IMG/VR virus record: IMGVR_UViG_3300023278_001224
Coordinates: 1-32,004 of that record
Length of the DNA stretch: 32,004 nt
From: a virus
Strand: one strand, 5' to 3'
How positions within the stretch are numbered: position 1 is the stretch's first letter; every line of letters begins with the position of its first letter. Below the pieces are notes generated by a model, which saw only the letters and a program-made list of their open reading frames with translations, was not told the origin of the DNA and did no database searches. This document shows positions 22,337-30,539 of this stretch, piece after piece. The position numbers and the translations under genes were made by a program.

Positions 22337-24701
22337 TTTCAAAATAATATCGAATAAATTTTATAACCAAATTAGAAATGGAATAAATTTTAGTGCTAAT
22401 TTGGGAGAATTTGCAACATCCGTAAAATCTAATGCGGGTGATGTTATTAAGTTAGTTCAAACAATTGAATTAGGGGTTATTTTTAATTCAGATGAAACAT
22501 CTTTAGTAACCGTAAATACAATGCCTTGGGATGCGTTAATTTCAGAAATTGATGCGCCTTCTATAGATTGGATTTCAGGCGGGTTTTATCCTTCGGCTGT
22601 TATAAGGGTAGAACGTGGCGGTATTGGTGGTAATATAACCATAGTGAACATAACGGGGGTTGGCAATTCAAAGTTGATCATATCCTCTGCTGATATGACA
22701 AGCATTATCTTAGCGTTAGGGCTTACGGATGGAGAAGAATATTCTGATTTAATTTTTAAATTGATTTCAGTACCTAGTCATTGTATTTTTAAATATAAAT
22801 TAAACCCATCCGATTTAGGCACACCAACTTATGTTAGCCCATTAGATTTAAACGAACAGTCATATTATGTTAATGATTTAGACACAAGTTTAGTTGCTCA
22901 AAACATGATCTTTTTAGGTGGCATGGAAGGCTCAAACATGGCAACCGTTGATATTAAGTTTGTAAGCACTTTAGACAACTATTTGCACAGGTTTGAAATA
23001 AACAATACGTTTAAAAACCCTTATTATGTAGCGGGGCAATTAACAAATATTGAAAGCGCAACTAATCCTGATGATTTAATAGGTGATTCGACATTGAGAT
23101 ATGATAATTATTTTGAAATGGGAACTCCCGCATATCATTCATCTATATTTAACAATATTGGCTTAACAGGTGATTGTGGTTATTTTAATGAAAATTTTAA
23201 TGGAAAAATAAATAATTATACCGTTGAAAATGTTGTTATTACTAATCCTGATTCAACGGGTAAATTAGAATCAACGAAAACAAATAGTTTAAGTTTTGAC
23301 GTAACAACAACAGGCACATGGAATGCGGGAGAAGGTGCTGTTTTGGCACATTCAAAACTTCCTACATTATCGGAGTATCAACTAAAAACAGATGATTATG
23401 ATGATGTTTGGATTTTTGACAATATTTACAATGATGAAAGTGCTGCCCCTGTTAGTAGTGGTATATTTACAAATTTTCAATTTTCAATAGTTGCTGCCAA
23501 TAAAATTACGGTAACTGTTGATATTGATTTTTCAGCAGCACAAAAATTAAGAATATTAGATACGTCATATTACGGGCTTTGGTTTCAGGTGGCAAATGTT
23601 GATTTATCTAATCCTGATTTAATTGATAGAGTTAGTTTAGTTGTAGATGTTGACACGTACACTAAAAATACAGATGTTGATAATTTAATAACGGCTTATG
23701 ATCCTGAATTTAGGGAAGAATTTAGAGGTCTTTCGGGTGTAAATTACACTAATTTTGCGGGGGGTGATGGAGATTTATGGACAATGAAATTTCAATTTTC
23801 AACAGATACTGTTCGGGGAGCGCAAATACTTAGCGCAAAATTTAAAATAATTGCTGAAAATCTATCTGATCCACTTGACACATTTGAGGTTGGTAATTCA
23901 ACAGTTTTTCCTTTAGGCATCCCTATTGTAACTACTGATGGAACTTATATTTATCAAATAATAAACATAGATTCTATAAATTTACTGAATTTACCTGATG
24001 ATGCTATTTTGAAAAAATTAGATGTTACTATGAACGTTCCCGCATCTTTACCTAGCACAACGCAAGATGTTGAATTTATAACAGGGTTTCAAGTTCCTTG
24101 GAGGGATTGGATTGAAAATTTAAACGTGCCTATTTCATTATATGATGTGACAAAACCACAAAATAACAGGAACAATAAAACGTCTAATTATTCAGGTTTA
24201 AGTTCATATAATATTTACGGTGTTTTAGAATTATCAATTTTTAATACTGTTGAAACAACACCAACAATTTATCAATTATATTCTGATTCAAGCAATATAA
24301 TAGATTTTGATGCTGCGGGTTGGATTGGATTTAATGGAGATGTTAAACTATATGATGAGGATGGTTTAGAAGTAACGGAATTAGAAGATGATCGTGATTT
24401 AATTGTTAAAGTTGAATGCGTTCATGGATCAGGAACATTATCACCACAAACAATTGCCTGTTTTGTTTGGATAGAAATAGATGGATCAACAGCAACCCCT
24501 TCTTATTTATCTTCATCTTATGACTATACATCTTCAGATAATAGGTTACAGCCCTCTGATGAATTATTAACGGGAAATACGCAATATGTAGAGATGTTAA
24601 GCGAATTAAACAAAGTCACTTTAATATGCAAAACTAATTCAAGCAATTTAATTGCCAATTTAGGATATTTAATTAAAGGTAGGCTTTGGCACAAAATATA
24701 A
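22326..24701 (+). CDS. Large tail-tip/fibre-like structural protein, 791 aa
   Basis: A 791-aa, Asp/Asn/Ser/Thr-rich protein with predicted beta-strand composition throughout and few Lys or Cys, typical of baseplate, tail-fibre or receptor-binding proteins. Repeated-looking strands occur, such as YTNFAGGDGDLWTMKFQFST and SLSFDVTTTGTWNAGEGAVL, and a C-terminal block contains SSYDYTSSDNRLQPSDELLT. No collagen-like or pyocin-type repeats and no peptidoglycan hydrolase motif are visible. Its place in the tail-tip cluster suggests the main adhesion or baseplate-periphery protein. Host recognition is plausible but not shown by sequence. Confidence 0.6.
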   Translation: MASNFKIISNKFYNQIRNGINFSANLGEFATSVKSNAGDVIKLVQTIELGVIFNSDETSLVTVNTMPWDALISEIDAPSIDWISGGFYPSAVIRVERGGIGGNITIVNITGVGNSKLIISSADMTSIILALGLTDGEEYSDLIFKLISVPSHCIFKYKLNPSDLGTPTYVSPLDLNEQSYYVNDLDTSLVAQNMIFLGGMEGSNMATVDIKFVSTLDNYLHRFEINNTFKNPYYVAGQLTNIESATNPDDLIGDSTLRYDNYFEMGTPAYHSSIFNNIGLTGDCGYFNENFNGKINNYTVENVVITNPDSTGKLESTKTNSLSFDVTTTGTWNAGEGAVLAHSKLPTLSEYQLKTDDYDDVWIFDNIYNDESAAPVSSGIFTNFQFSIVAANKITVTVDIDFSAAQKLRILDTSYYGLWFQVANVDLSNPDLIDRVSLVVDVDTYTKNTDVDNLITAYDPEFREEFRGLSGVNYTNFAGGDGDLWTMKFQFSTDTVRGAQILSAKFKIIAENLSDPLDTFEVGNSTVFPLGIPIVTTDGTYIYQIINIDSINLLNLPDDAILKKLDVTMNVPASLPSTTQDVEFITGFQVPWRDWIENLNVPISLYDVTKPQNNRNNKTSNYSGLSSYNIYGVLELSIFNTVETTPTIYQLYSDSSNIIDFDAAGWIGFNGDVKLYDEDGLEVTELEDDRDLIVKVECVHGSGTLSPQTIACFVWIEIDGSTATPSYLSSSYDYTSSDNRLQPSDELLTGNTQYVEMLSELNKVTLICKTNSSNLIANLGYLIKGRLWHKI

Positions 24702-24704
24702 AAT

Positions 24705-25631
24705 ATGGCAATTAAACTAACCCCATCAGTATCAAATCTAAATACAATTGAGTATTTGCACACGGAAAAATCATTTTTTTGCCGTAAAAGTTATGAATTG
24801 GCTGCTGATAATTGTGTGGCATTATCCTGTAGACAACCAATACCTGTTTTTGCTGATTTGGTAAACACCACATCAACACGAAATAATGATTTTACCAAAT
24901 GGAGATATTCAGCACCAATAGGTGGCTCAGTTGAATGTATTTTAACAAGATGCGATACTGACACAACATATACAATTAATGATACCACTTATGGTGTTTT
25001 TATGGATGTTGGAGATTTTGCGACATATCCGACTGATTGGTCATTTGCAATTGAGTGGTTTCGTGTTGCAAATTTAATAGGTTTTGGAACTTATTCATTA
25101 GCGTTCACAATAAAAGATGTTTCAAATAATATTGTTTTTGAAGAATCAACCCCGTGTTATTATTTACAACCGTATAGTTGTGATGATTCAAATGGAACAG
25201 TAAGGTTTGAAGTAAATCAAAAAGGCTATAATCAAAGCGGTTTCAATTGGGATGGTTTTATTGGCTTATTCGCATTGTTCACAAAACAACAAATTAGGCT
25301 AAATGGCTATATTAAAAAACGTGCTATTTCTGAAATTGATTACGTTACAACATCACAATATAAATCTGATCACGTTCAAACTAGAGTTTACCATGAATAT
25401 GATGTAACATTAAGAAGTGTTGATGAGTATATTTATAAAAAATTAGTCAAAGGATTATTATTGGAAATGCCTATAAAATTAACCGTATATGATATTTCAA
25501 ATGATACTAATTACAATAACTATGAGGTTAAATTTTTAAGTGTTGAAATTGAAGAATTTGATAAAAATAGACAGTCAAACGTAACAATTACATTTGATGA
25601 TTATTCAAGAAACAATATAAAAAGATACTAA
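24705..25631 (+). CDS. Tail-tip/baseplate structural protein, 308 aa
   Basis: A 308-aa protein that begins MAIKLTPSVSNLNTIEYLHT and contains several cysteines early (FFCRKSYELAADNCVALSCR). The middle has beta-sandwich-like segments (TDWSFAIEWFRVANLIGFGT; YSLAFTIKDVSNNIVFEEST). The C-terminus (VYHEYDVTLRSVDEYIYKKL; MPIKLTVYDISNDTNYNNYE) resembles the second half of distal-tail type proteins. It lies between the large fibre-like protein and two small structural proteins. Dit-like or other tail-tip identity is only suggested by size and context. Confidence 0.55.
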   Translation: MAIKLTPSVSNLNTIEYLHTEKSFFCRKSYELAADNCVALSCRQPIPVFADLVNTTSTRNNDFTKWRYSAPIGGSVECILTRCDTDTTYTINDTTYGVFMDVGDFATYPTDWSFAIEWFRVANLIGFGTYSLAFTIKDVSNNIVFEESTPCYYLQPYSCDDSNGTVRFEVNQKGYNQSGFNWDGFIGLFALFTKQQIRLNGYIKKRAISEIDYVTTSQYKSDHVQTRVYHEYDVTLRSVDEYIYKKLVKGLLLEMPIKLTVYDISNDTNYNNYEVKFLSVEIEEFDKNRQSNVTITFDDYSRNNIKRY

Positions 25632-25632
25632 A

Positions 25633-25959
25633 ATGGTAAAAACAGGAGAGCAATTTTTTTTAGTTTCAAACAATTTAATTAATCAATATTCAGGTGCTTC
25701 TGATTTTAATTCAGATTCACTAAGATTACCAAATTCAATATTTATTATTTATGCGGAAAGTTCACACACAAGTGGATCACCTAAAATTGATGTTGAGTTC
25801 TCAAATGATGCCACAACTTGGTATGTTTACAAAAGCCAATCAAATGTTTCTATTTCACAAACGATTTGGGATGATGAATTTTTGCCAAGATATATGCGTA
25901 TTAAATACGCAGCAAATTCTTCAAATGGCAATGTTACTTTTAAAATTGTAAATATATGA
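25633..25959 (+). CDS. Small beta-sandwich tail appendage protein, 108 aa
   Basis: A 108-aa protein starting one base after the preceding stop. The alternating pattern (SIFIIYAESSHTSGSPKIDV; EFSNDATTWYVYKSQ; RYMRIKYAANSSNGNVTFKI) reads as a compact eight-strand beta-sandwich, similar in look to carbohydrate-binding or decoration modules. The motif EFSNDATTWYVY resembles discoidin/F5-8-type loops. It overlaps the next gene by 4 bp. A host-surface binding or decorating role is inferred. Confidence 0.55.
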   Translation: MVKTGEQFFLVSNNLINQYSGASDFNSDSLRLPNSIFIIYAESSHTSGSPKIDVEFSNDATTWYVYKSQSNVSISQTIWDDEFLPRYMRIKYAANSSNGNVTFKIVNI

Positions 25960-26714
25960 TAGATTTAAGAAAAGATGAGGTTGCTGAATATAGATACAAG
26001 GTTGCAATGGGCGAAATTGTTGGAAGTTCAACATGGAATAAATTCGGCTATAATGCTGATATAAATGGAGTTGTTGAGGTTGTGGCATCTTTCGGGGGAA
26101 CGTTTAATATAATGACTTCAGCAGACACATTAAATGTTGTTTCAACAGCGAATAATGATAGTTCAGGCGGTCAAGCAGCAAGAACAATTGTTTTAGTTGG
26201 TATTGATGCGAATAACGATTATCAAGAAGAAACCGTAACAATGAATGGTCAAACACCTGTAACAACAACCAACACTTGGTTAGGTATAAACAGGGCTTAT
26301 GTTGCATCAGTTGGAAATTCTAACTATAATCAAGGTGATATAACAATTTCTGATACATCAGCTATTTTTGGAACACAAGCACAAATACCATCAATGATTG
26401 GAATAACGCAGCAATGTATATTTCACGTTGAATCGGGGCATAACTTTTTAACTGATTGGTTGCAAGTAAATTCATCACGGCAAGGTGCAACACCTTTTGT
26501 CACTACCTATGGTTATGTTTATAATAGATCAACAAATATTAGGCAAAGAATACTCAGTATAATAACGGGAGATGGGCAAGGAAACGAATTACAGTTAACA
26601 CCATCACAGCCATTTGTAATTAATGAAAACAGCGTTTTATATTTTGAATCAACATCTTCTAATAATAATACTTTTGTTTCTTTAAGATTTTCAGGAATTT
26701 TAGAAAAAATATAA
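25956..26714 (+). CDS. Conserved virion structural protein of a type common in marine phages, 252 aa
   Basis: A 252-aa protein. The central block, GGQAARTIVLVGIDANNDYQ then ETVTMNGQTPVTTTNTWLGI and NRAYVASVGN, matches from memory a widespread phage structural protein pattern (ARTV.I.GLD...E....VTLNG.T.V.T...Y.RVNRAYV). Such proteins are frequent in cyanophage and other aquatic phage genomes and are usually annotated only as structural. The rest is beta-rich, ending SLRFSGILEKI. It starts at an ATGA overlap and ends just before the lysis genes, so it closes the tail-appendage block. I cannot say whether it is a fibre, a decoration or a capsid-associated protein. Confidence 0.65.
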   Translation: MIDLRKDEVAEYRYKVAMGEIVGSSTWNKFGYNADINGVVEVVASFGGTFNIMTSADTLNVVSTANNDSSGGQAARTIVLVGIDANNDYQEETVTMNGQTPVTTTNTWLGINRAYVASVGNSNYNQGDITISDTSAIFGTQAQIPSMIGITQQCIFHVESGHNFLTDWLQVNSSRQGATPFVTTYGYVYNRSTNIRQRILSIITGDGQGNELQLTPSQPFVINENSVLYFESTSSNNNTFVSLRFSGILEKI

Positions 26715-26716
26715 TC

Positions 26717-27130
26717 ATGCGAAATATAGAATATATTGTAATTCATTGTGCAGCAACAAAACCATCAATGGATGTGCCGATTGAAAGAGTAAAGAAATGG
26801 CATTTACAACGTGGTTGGTCTGATATTGGTTACCATTATTACATCACTAGAGATGGGGAGATTCACAAAGGCAGAAAATTATCTACTATTGGAGCGCACG
26901 TTCAGGGGTATAACAGTAAAAGTATTGGCATTTGCTATGAAGGAGGTATTAACGAAGGTGGCAATCCTGAAGATAACAGAACGCCTGAACAAAAAAAGTC
27001 TTTATTGAAGGTTGTTCAGATTTTAAAATTTGTGTTTTCAGATGCAACGGTGCAAGGTCACCGAGATTTCCCAAATGTTAATAAGGCTTGTCCTTCATTT
27101 GATGCGAAAAATGAATATAAAGAAACATGA
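26717..27130 (+). CDS. N-acetylmuramoyl-L-alanine amidase (endolysin, T7-lysozyme type)
   Basis: A 137-aa Amidase_2/PGRP-type endolysin that cuts the amide bond between MurNAc and L-Ala in peptidoglycan. The zinc ligands are H10 (YIVIHCAAT), H115 (GHRDFP) and C125 (KACPSFDA). K123 and Y39 (GYHYYITRDGEIHKGR) match the catalytic Lys and Tyr of T7 lysozyme in spacing. The length is close to T7 lysozyme (151 aa), a single globular domain with no cell-wall-binding module and no signal peptide, so it needs a holin to reach the wall. The stop overlaps the start of the holin gene (ATGA). Confidence 0.93.
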   Translation: MRNIEYIVIHCAATKPSMDVPIERVKKWHLQRGWSDIGYHYYITRDGEIHKGRKLSTIGAHVQGYNSKSIGICYEGGINEGGNPEDNRTPEQKKSLLKVVQILKFVFSDATVQGHRDFPNVNKACPSFDAKNEYKET

Positions 27131-27600
27131 AGAAAAAAGGAAGATTAAAAAAATGGCTAAAAGAGAATGGTAAGAACGCATTAGGGAACGTCTTAGACAC
27201 TATTGGAGAAAATACATCCATTCCTATTGCTAGTAAATTAATCGAAGGCATAGGGGAGCATTTGATGGATGATAAAGAAATAACCGAAGAAGATAAAAAA
27301 GAGGTTGCCGAAATTATTCAATTAGAGTTAAAAGAATTAGAAATAATTGAGGGTAATTTAACCGATAGGTGGGTTGCAGATGTTGGAAGTGATAATAAAT
27401 TAGCTAAAACAGCAAGACCATTAACATTACATTTCATTAGTTTATTGCTATTATCTTATTTTGTTACGGGTTATTTTGGAATAACTTTGCCTAGTGAATA
27501 TACAAGTTTATTGATCGTAATTGTGCCAACTGTTTATGGCGGTTATTTTGCGCTCAGAGAATTTGGCAAACATTCGCAACGAAAAAACAACGGTATTTAA
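27127..27600 (+). CDS. Holin (GTA_holin_3TM-like)
   Basis: A 157-aa protein directly coupled to the amidase. A basic N-terminus and helical region (~1-75) lead into ADVGSDNKLAKTARPLTL (84-101), the hallmark of the holin family first seen in gene-transfer agents (R-x-x-x-D-x-x-SDxxLAKxxRPL). Hydrophobic transmembrane helices follow at ~99-119 and ~126-145, with a charged C-terminal tail. It would form membrane lesions that let the cytosolic amidase reach peptidoglycan and time lysis. Only two clear membrane helices are visible where the family name says three; an earlier amphipathic helix (~30-48) may be the third. Confidence 0.82.
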   Translation: MKKKGRLKKWLKENGKNALGNVLDTIGENTSIPIASKLIEGIGEHLMDDKEITEEDKKEVAEIIQLELKELEIIEGNLTDRWVADVGSDNKLAKTARPLTLHFISLLLLSYFVTGYFGITLPSEYTSLLIVIVPTVYGGYFALREFGKHSQRKNNGI

Positions 27601-27670
27601 AAAATAACGTTATATTTGTTTTATAGTAAATTATCTTAATAGGTAGTTTATTTCTCTTTTCATAGCTTTT
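27601..27670 (+). other. Gap between holin gene and terminator
   Basis: No start codon in any useful frame. A TATATTTG box is at 27611-27618, but the expected upstream TTG is missing. If active it would give a short RNA of about 70-75 nt ending in the terminator at 27671-27700. Confidence 0.3.
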
Positions 27671-27700
27671 ACCATCCCTTCGGGGGTGGTTTTTGTGTTT
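27671..27700 (+). terminator. Rho-independent terminator after the lysis genes
   Basis: ACCATCCC (27671-27678), tetraloop TTCG and GGGGTGGT (27683-27690) form an 8-bp stem with one wobble, followed by TTTTTGTGTTTT. It ends the late operon. Confidence 0.9.
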
Positions 27701-27747
27701 TAAAACTGTTGTTTTTAAAAATAATTTATTTTTTTTTTAATAAAAGT

Positions 27748-27778
27748 GTTGTTTATTAATATATTTTATATATATTTG
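27748..27778 (+). promoter_or_regulatory. Repeated early-type promoter, copy 1
   Basis: GTTG (27748-27751), a 19-bp spacer and a perfect TATATTTG (27771-27778). The upstream flank (about nine or ten T, then AATAAAAGTGTTG) is nearly identical to the copy at 31707. It drives the gene at 27807; its leader differs from those of the other two copies. Confidence 0.82.
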
Positions 27779-27806
27779 AAGTGTTAAACAATTAAACAAT
27801 AAACAG

Positions 27807-27974
27807 ATGACTACTTCAGAACTAAGAAACAGAATCAACGAAATGACAAAAAAAGAATTTATCACAATGCGTGATGAACTTGAAAACAATTGGAATGAAT
27901 CAAAACGTCCATTGATGAATATACTTTCAATGGGTTGTATTAATAGATTCAACACCACATTAGCAAATATTTAA
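27807..27974 (+). CDS. Hypothetical protein, 55 aa
   Basis: ATG at 27807 to TAA at 27972-27974, 28 bp behind a strong promoter. The product is a small helical protein (MTTSELRNRINEMTKKEFIT; MRDELENNWNESKRPLMNIL). The first part repeats in the style of short DNA-binding or antirepressor proteins but has no definite motif. The separate promoter and the G/C hairpin just after the stop indicate a real, possibly monocistronic, early gene. Function unknown. Confidence 0.65.
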   Translation: MTTSELRNRINEMTKKEFITMRDELENNWNESKRPLMNILSMGCINRFNTTLANI

Positions 27975-27982
27975 TCAAACAA

Positions 27983-28005
27983 GGGGGTGAAATCCCCCCC
28001 ATTTT
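27983..28005 (+). terminator. G/C hairpin, probable terminator or attenuator
   Basis: GGGGG (27983-27987) can pair with the C-run at 27994-28000 around TGAAAT, followed by ATTTT. The stem is short but all G-C. It lies between the 55-aa gene and the next gene, and some read-through is likely because the next gene has no promoter of its own. Confidence 0.6.
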
Positions 28006-28028
28006 AAAAACAAATAAAAAAGCAAATT

Positions 28029-28355
28029 ATGAAAAATTCAGTAAAAGAAGAATTATTAAATTACGTAAAAGAGCAAGTCGTAGATTTAGGCTTAGATTTA
28101 AATGATGAAGATTTGCATCAGAAATTATTTTATCAAGATTATTATATCATTGGGTATTATAATGCATCAGAATGGCTTAAAAAACATAACATAGGCGAAT
28201 TTGAAGCGGTTCAACTTTTAAATGATTTCATGATGGATCATTTTGGAGAAATTTACAAAGTGGATATGAATTCAGAAGCAGTCGTAAATCAATTAGTTTG
28301 CTTTTTGGGTTATGAAATAATGGGAGAATTAAAAGAGTTTTCAGATGAGGTTTGA
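28029..28355 (+). CDS. Hypothetical acidic protein, 108 aa
   Basis: A 108-aa acidic, helical protein with FYQDYYIIGYYNASEWLKKH followed by EFEAVQLLNDFMMDHFGEIY. The pattern (YxIIGYYxAxxWL then FxAVxxxxxFxxDxFGE) is one I associate with short conserved phage proteins of unknown function. There is no catalytic motif or membrane segment. The stop overlaps the next ATG by 11 bp. Confidence 0.62.
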   Translation: MKNSVKEELLNYVKEQVVDLGLDLNDEDLHQKLFYQDYYIIGYYNASEWLKKHNIGEFEAVQLLNDFMMDHFGEIYKVDMNSEAVVNQLVCFLGYEIMGELKEFSDEV

Positions 28356-28776
28356 AACCAATAAAGATTTACAAAATGAATTGGATGCCATCACGTTATA
28401 CTGTGAGGTGTTCAATTCATCTTTTGAAAAGCTAGGTGAAAATGACATTGATTATAAGGTTGTAAAACAGGGAGAAATTCAACACGTTGAGATCAAAGGC
28501 AGAAACCGAAAAATTGAAAACGCATTTCCATTGCCAATTGCAGCACGAAAAGTTGTTAAGATATGCGATAAAAAAACTAAATCAATTATTGTTTGGAATT
28601 GCTTTGATGGTTTAATTATATGCGATTTAAGCCAAGTTAAATCATCAGGGTATATTAGTGGGCGCAAACCAAGAGAAGGTTCAGTAAATGACGTAGAATA
28701 TATGTTGTACTTTGAAAAACAATCAAATTTTTATTACATCATATTCGGTTCAAAAAAAATATTTAAAGTTTTTTAA
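28345..28776 (+). CDS. Putative PD-(D/E)XK-fold protein, 143 aa
   Basis: A 143-aa protein coupled to the previous gene. Residues 36-51, DYKVVKQGEIQHVEIK, carry an Asp followed by E-x-K (D36...E49-I-K51) in strand context, the shape of the PD-(D/E)XK nuclease core. A basic helix follows (RNRKIENAF, PIAARKVVKI), and then a beta-rich tail. This could be a small resolvase, repair nuclease or DNA-end-binding protein. The evidence is one short motif and its neighbourhood near recombination genes, so the nuclease call is tentative. Confidence 0.45.
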   Translation: MRFETNKDLQNELDAITLYCEVFNSSFEKLGENDIDYKVVKQGEIQHVEIKGRNRKIENAFPLPIAARKVVKICDKKTKSIIVWNCFDGLIICDLSQVKSSGYISGRKPREGSVNDVEYMLYFEKQSNFYYIIFGSKKIFKVF

Positions 28777-28784
28777 AAAAAAGT

Positions 28785-28815
28785 GTTGTTTATTAATATA
28801 TTATATATATATTTG
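28785..28815 (+). promoter_or_regulatory. Repeated early-type promoter, copy 2
   Basis: GTTG (28785-28788), a 19-bp spacer and TATATTTG (28808-28815). From 28796 to 28836 the sequence is identical, base for base, to 31718-31758. This 41-bp block includes the -7 box and the start of the leader. The leader contains AGCT-ATAA-AGCT, a small inverted repeat at the 5' end of the transcript. Confidence 0.85.
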
Positions 28816-28851
28816 TATCAGCTATAAAGCTAACAACTAAAAAAAGCAATT

Positions 28852-29055
28852 ATGAAAATTCAAGGATTAAATTTTAAAAAAGGTGATAAATTTCAAATAG
28901 GAGATGATGGAAGTGTTTACACTTTTATAGATGTAACAACTAATAAAAAATATGGGTTTCAAGAATTAAATGCTGAAAATGAATTTGATAGCATTTCATA
29001 TTTTAGAATTAACAATATGTTAGAGTTAGGTTTAATTATCTCAAAAGTTTTTTAA
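28852..29055 (+). CDS. Hypothetical protein, 67 aa
   Basis: A 67-aa protein under promoter copy 2. The N-terminal half (IQGLNFKKGDKFQIGDDGSV, YTFIDVTTNKKYGFQELN) looks like a small beta-barrel (KGDKF-x-I-x-x-D, SH3-like pattern). The C-terminus is a helix or strand (YFRINNMLELGLIISKVF). No named family is recognised. A short early protein of the host-takeover type is possible, inferred only from promoter sharing. Confidence 0.62.
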   Translation: MKIQGLNFKKGDKFQIGDDGSVYTFIDVTTNKKYGFQELNAENEFDSISYFRINNMLELGLIISKVF

Positions 29056-29067
29056 AAAATAAGCGAC

Positions 29068-29238
29068 ATGAAAGAAGAATGGAACATTATTAATCAATGG
29101 GAGCATAAATTTGACTTAATGGTTAGAGAGCGGAATTATTGGAGAAAAAAAGCCATAGAAGCAAAGTCTCAATTAAGTGATTTAACCCCAACAATCGAAA
29201 AATTAAAAGATCAAATTTACAATTTAACAAAAAAATAA
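29068..29238 (+). CDS. Small coiled-coil protein, 56 aa
   Basis: ATG at 29068, stop TAA 29236-29238, five bases before the ERF gene. The product is entirely helical and charged (MKEEWNIINQWEHKFDLMVR; KAIEAKSQLSDLTPTIEKLK) and likely forms a coiled-coil oligomer. It is the first gene of the recombination run, so it may assist the annealase, but no motif shows this. Confidence 0.58.
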   Translation: MKEEWNIINQWEHKFDLMVRERNYWRKKAIEAKSQLSDLTPTIEKLKDQIYNLTKK

Positions 29239-29243
29239 AAATT

Positions 29244-29783
29244 ATGAAAAATTTATTTAAGGCATTAGCCGAATTTCAAAACGAAGTTCCAACAATACAT
29301 AAAGGAACAAAAGGTTATGGGTATTCTTACGCATCTTTACCCGAAATATTTACAGTAATTAATCCTGTTTTAAAAAAGCACAACTTAGGGTTTACGCAAC
29401 TTTTAAATTCTGATGACATTGGTGATTGGATTAAAACAATTGTTTATCATACGGAATCAGGGGAAACATTAGAATCAATCACTAGAATACCAAAAGCAGT
29501 ATTAAAAGGTCAAAATGAATACCAAGCATTTGGATCAGGATGCACTTATTACAGAAGATATTCAATTAGCTGTATTTTATCATTAGTAACGGATATTGAT
29601 AATGATGCTGCGGATATAAAACCAAAGCCACAGCCACAGAAAAAAGTAGTTAAAAAAGTGCTAAGTGATGAAAGATTTGATAAGGCATTAGAGCAGATAA
29701 AAAAGGGTAACACTTCAATTGATCTACTTATTTCCACTTTTAATTTGACTAAAAATCAAAATGCTAAAATTGAAAAGTTATGA
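29244..29783 (+). CDS. erf: ERF-family single-strand annealing protein
   Basis: A 179-aa ssDNA-annealing recombinase. It shows the ERF-superfamily order: KGTKGYGYSYASLPEIFTVI (20-39), VLKKHNLGFTQLLNSDD, the HTESGETLES block, and YQAFGSGCTYYRRYSISCIL (93-112) with the conserved G-S-x-x-T-Y-x-R-R-Y core, followed by DIDNDAAD. The C-terminal ~45 residues are a basic linker plus a short helical end. It would anneal complementary strands exposed by the adjacent exonuclease. The stop overlaps the next start (ATGA). Confidence 0.92.
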   Translation: MKNLFKALAEFQNEVPTIHKGTKGYGYSYASLPEIFTVINPVLKKHNLGFTQLLNSDDIGDWIKTIVYHTESGETLESITRIPKAVLKGQNEYQAFGSGCTYYRRYSISCILSLVTDIDNDAADIKPKPQPQKKVVKKVLSDERFDKALEQIKKGNTSIDLLISTFNLTKNQNAKIEKL

Positions 29784-30412
29784 AAATAATAATTAGATGT
29801 TCTTCACTTGGAAAAATCATGACTAAGTCAAGAAGTAAAACAGATGCACTTTCTAAAACTTGCAAAAGTGAAATAGAAAGTTTGGTTAAACAAAAATTGT
29901 TTGGATACAAAACTTTTATTAGCAATAAATATGTTGCTAAAGGTATTGAAGTTGAAGATAGATCAATTGAATTATTTAATGAGGTGTTTTTTACTAACTA
30001 TGAAAAAAATACTGAAAGATTAAAAAATAATTGGATAACGGGAGAATGTGATATTAATACAGGTGATACCATAATAGACATTAAATCTTCATGGTCAACA
30101 GAAACGTTTCCCGCAATTGAAGATGATATTGATAGCAAAGAGTATGAATGGCAATTAAGGGGTTATATGATGCTATATGACAAACCTTATGCTGAATTAG
30201 CTTATTGTCTAGTTGAAACACCTGAACATCTTTTAAGATATGAAAAAAATCTTACACCACATTTAGTTGAACACATTGATGCTGAATTGAGGGTTACTAA
30301 AAAGGCGTTTGTAAGAGATATTGAAAAGGAAGAAGAAATAAAAATAAAAGTTCAGCAATGTCAAGAATATGCTGATGAATATTTAACTAAAATTATAAAC
30401 AAAAACAAATAA
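29780..30412 (+). CDS. YqaJ/lambda-exonuclease-like recombination nuclease
   Basis: A 210-aa PD-(D/E)XK exonuclease translationally coupled to erf. It has the N-terminal RCSSLGKIMT motif, KGIEVEDRSIELF (54-66), WITGECDINTGDTIIDIKSS (85-104) with catalytic D91 and D100-x-K102, and EYEWQLRGYMMLYDKPYAEL (121-140) with the Gln helix of YqaJ nucleases. It would resect DNA 5' ends to give 3' overhangs for ERF. Length and motif spacing are typical; no disruption seen. Confidence 0.88.
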   Translation: MKIIIRCSSLGKIMTKSRSKTDALSKTCKSEIESLVKQKLFGYKTFISNKYVAKGIEVEDRSIELFNEVFFTNYEKNTERLKNNWITGECDINTGDTIIDIKSSWSTETFPAIEDDIDSKEYEWQLRGYMMLYDKPYAELAYCLVETPEHLLRYEKNLTPHLVEHIDAELRVTKKAFVRDIEKEEEIKIKVQQCQEYADEYLTKIINKNK

Positions 30413-30414
30413 AT

Positions 30415-30516
30415 ATGAAAGACGAAGAAGAAGAAAAAGGATCAGTATTTTGGTTATTGATCCAAACAGCACTTTATATTGCATTGGCAATTTATGGAGT
30501 ATCATTATTATTTTAA
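30415..30516 (+). CDS. Small membrane protein, 33 aa
   Basis: ATG at 30415 to TAA at 30514-30516. An acidic head (MKDEEEEKGS) is followed by one hydrophobic helix (VFWLLIQTALYIALAIYGVS) and a short tail. This is a clear one-pass membrane peptide lying between the exonuclease and SSB-like genes, with 2 bp and 23 bp gaps. The role is unknown. Coding is supported by the clean topology, although the frame is short. Confidence 0.5.
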   Translation: MKDEEEEKGSVFWLLIQTALYIALAIYGVSLLF

Positions 30517-30539
30517 CAAACAAATAAAAAACAAAAAAA

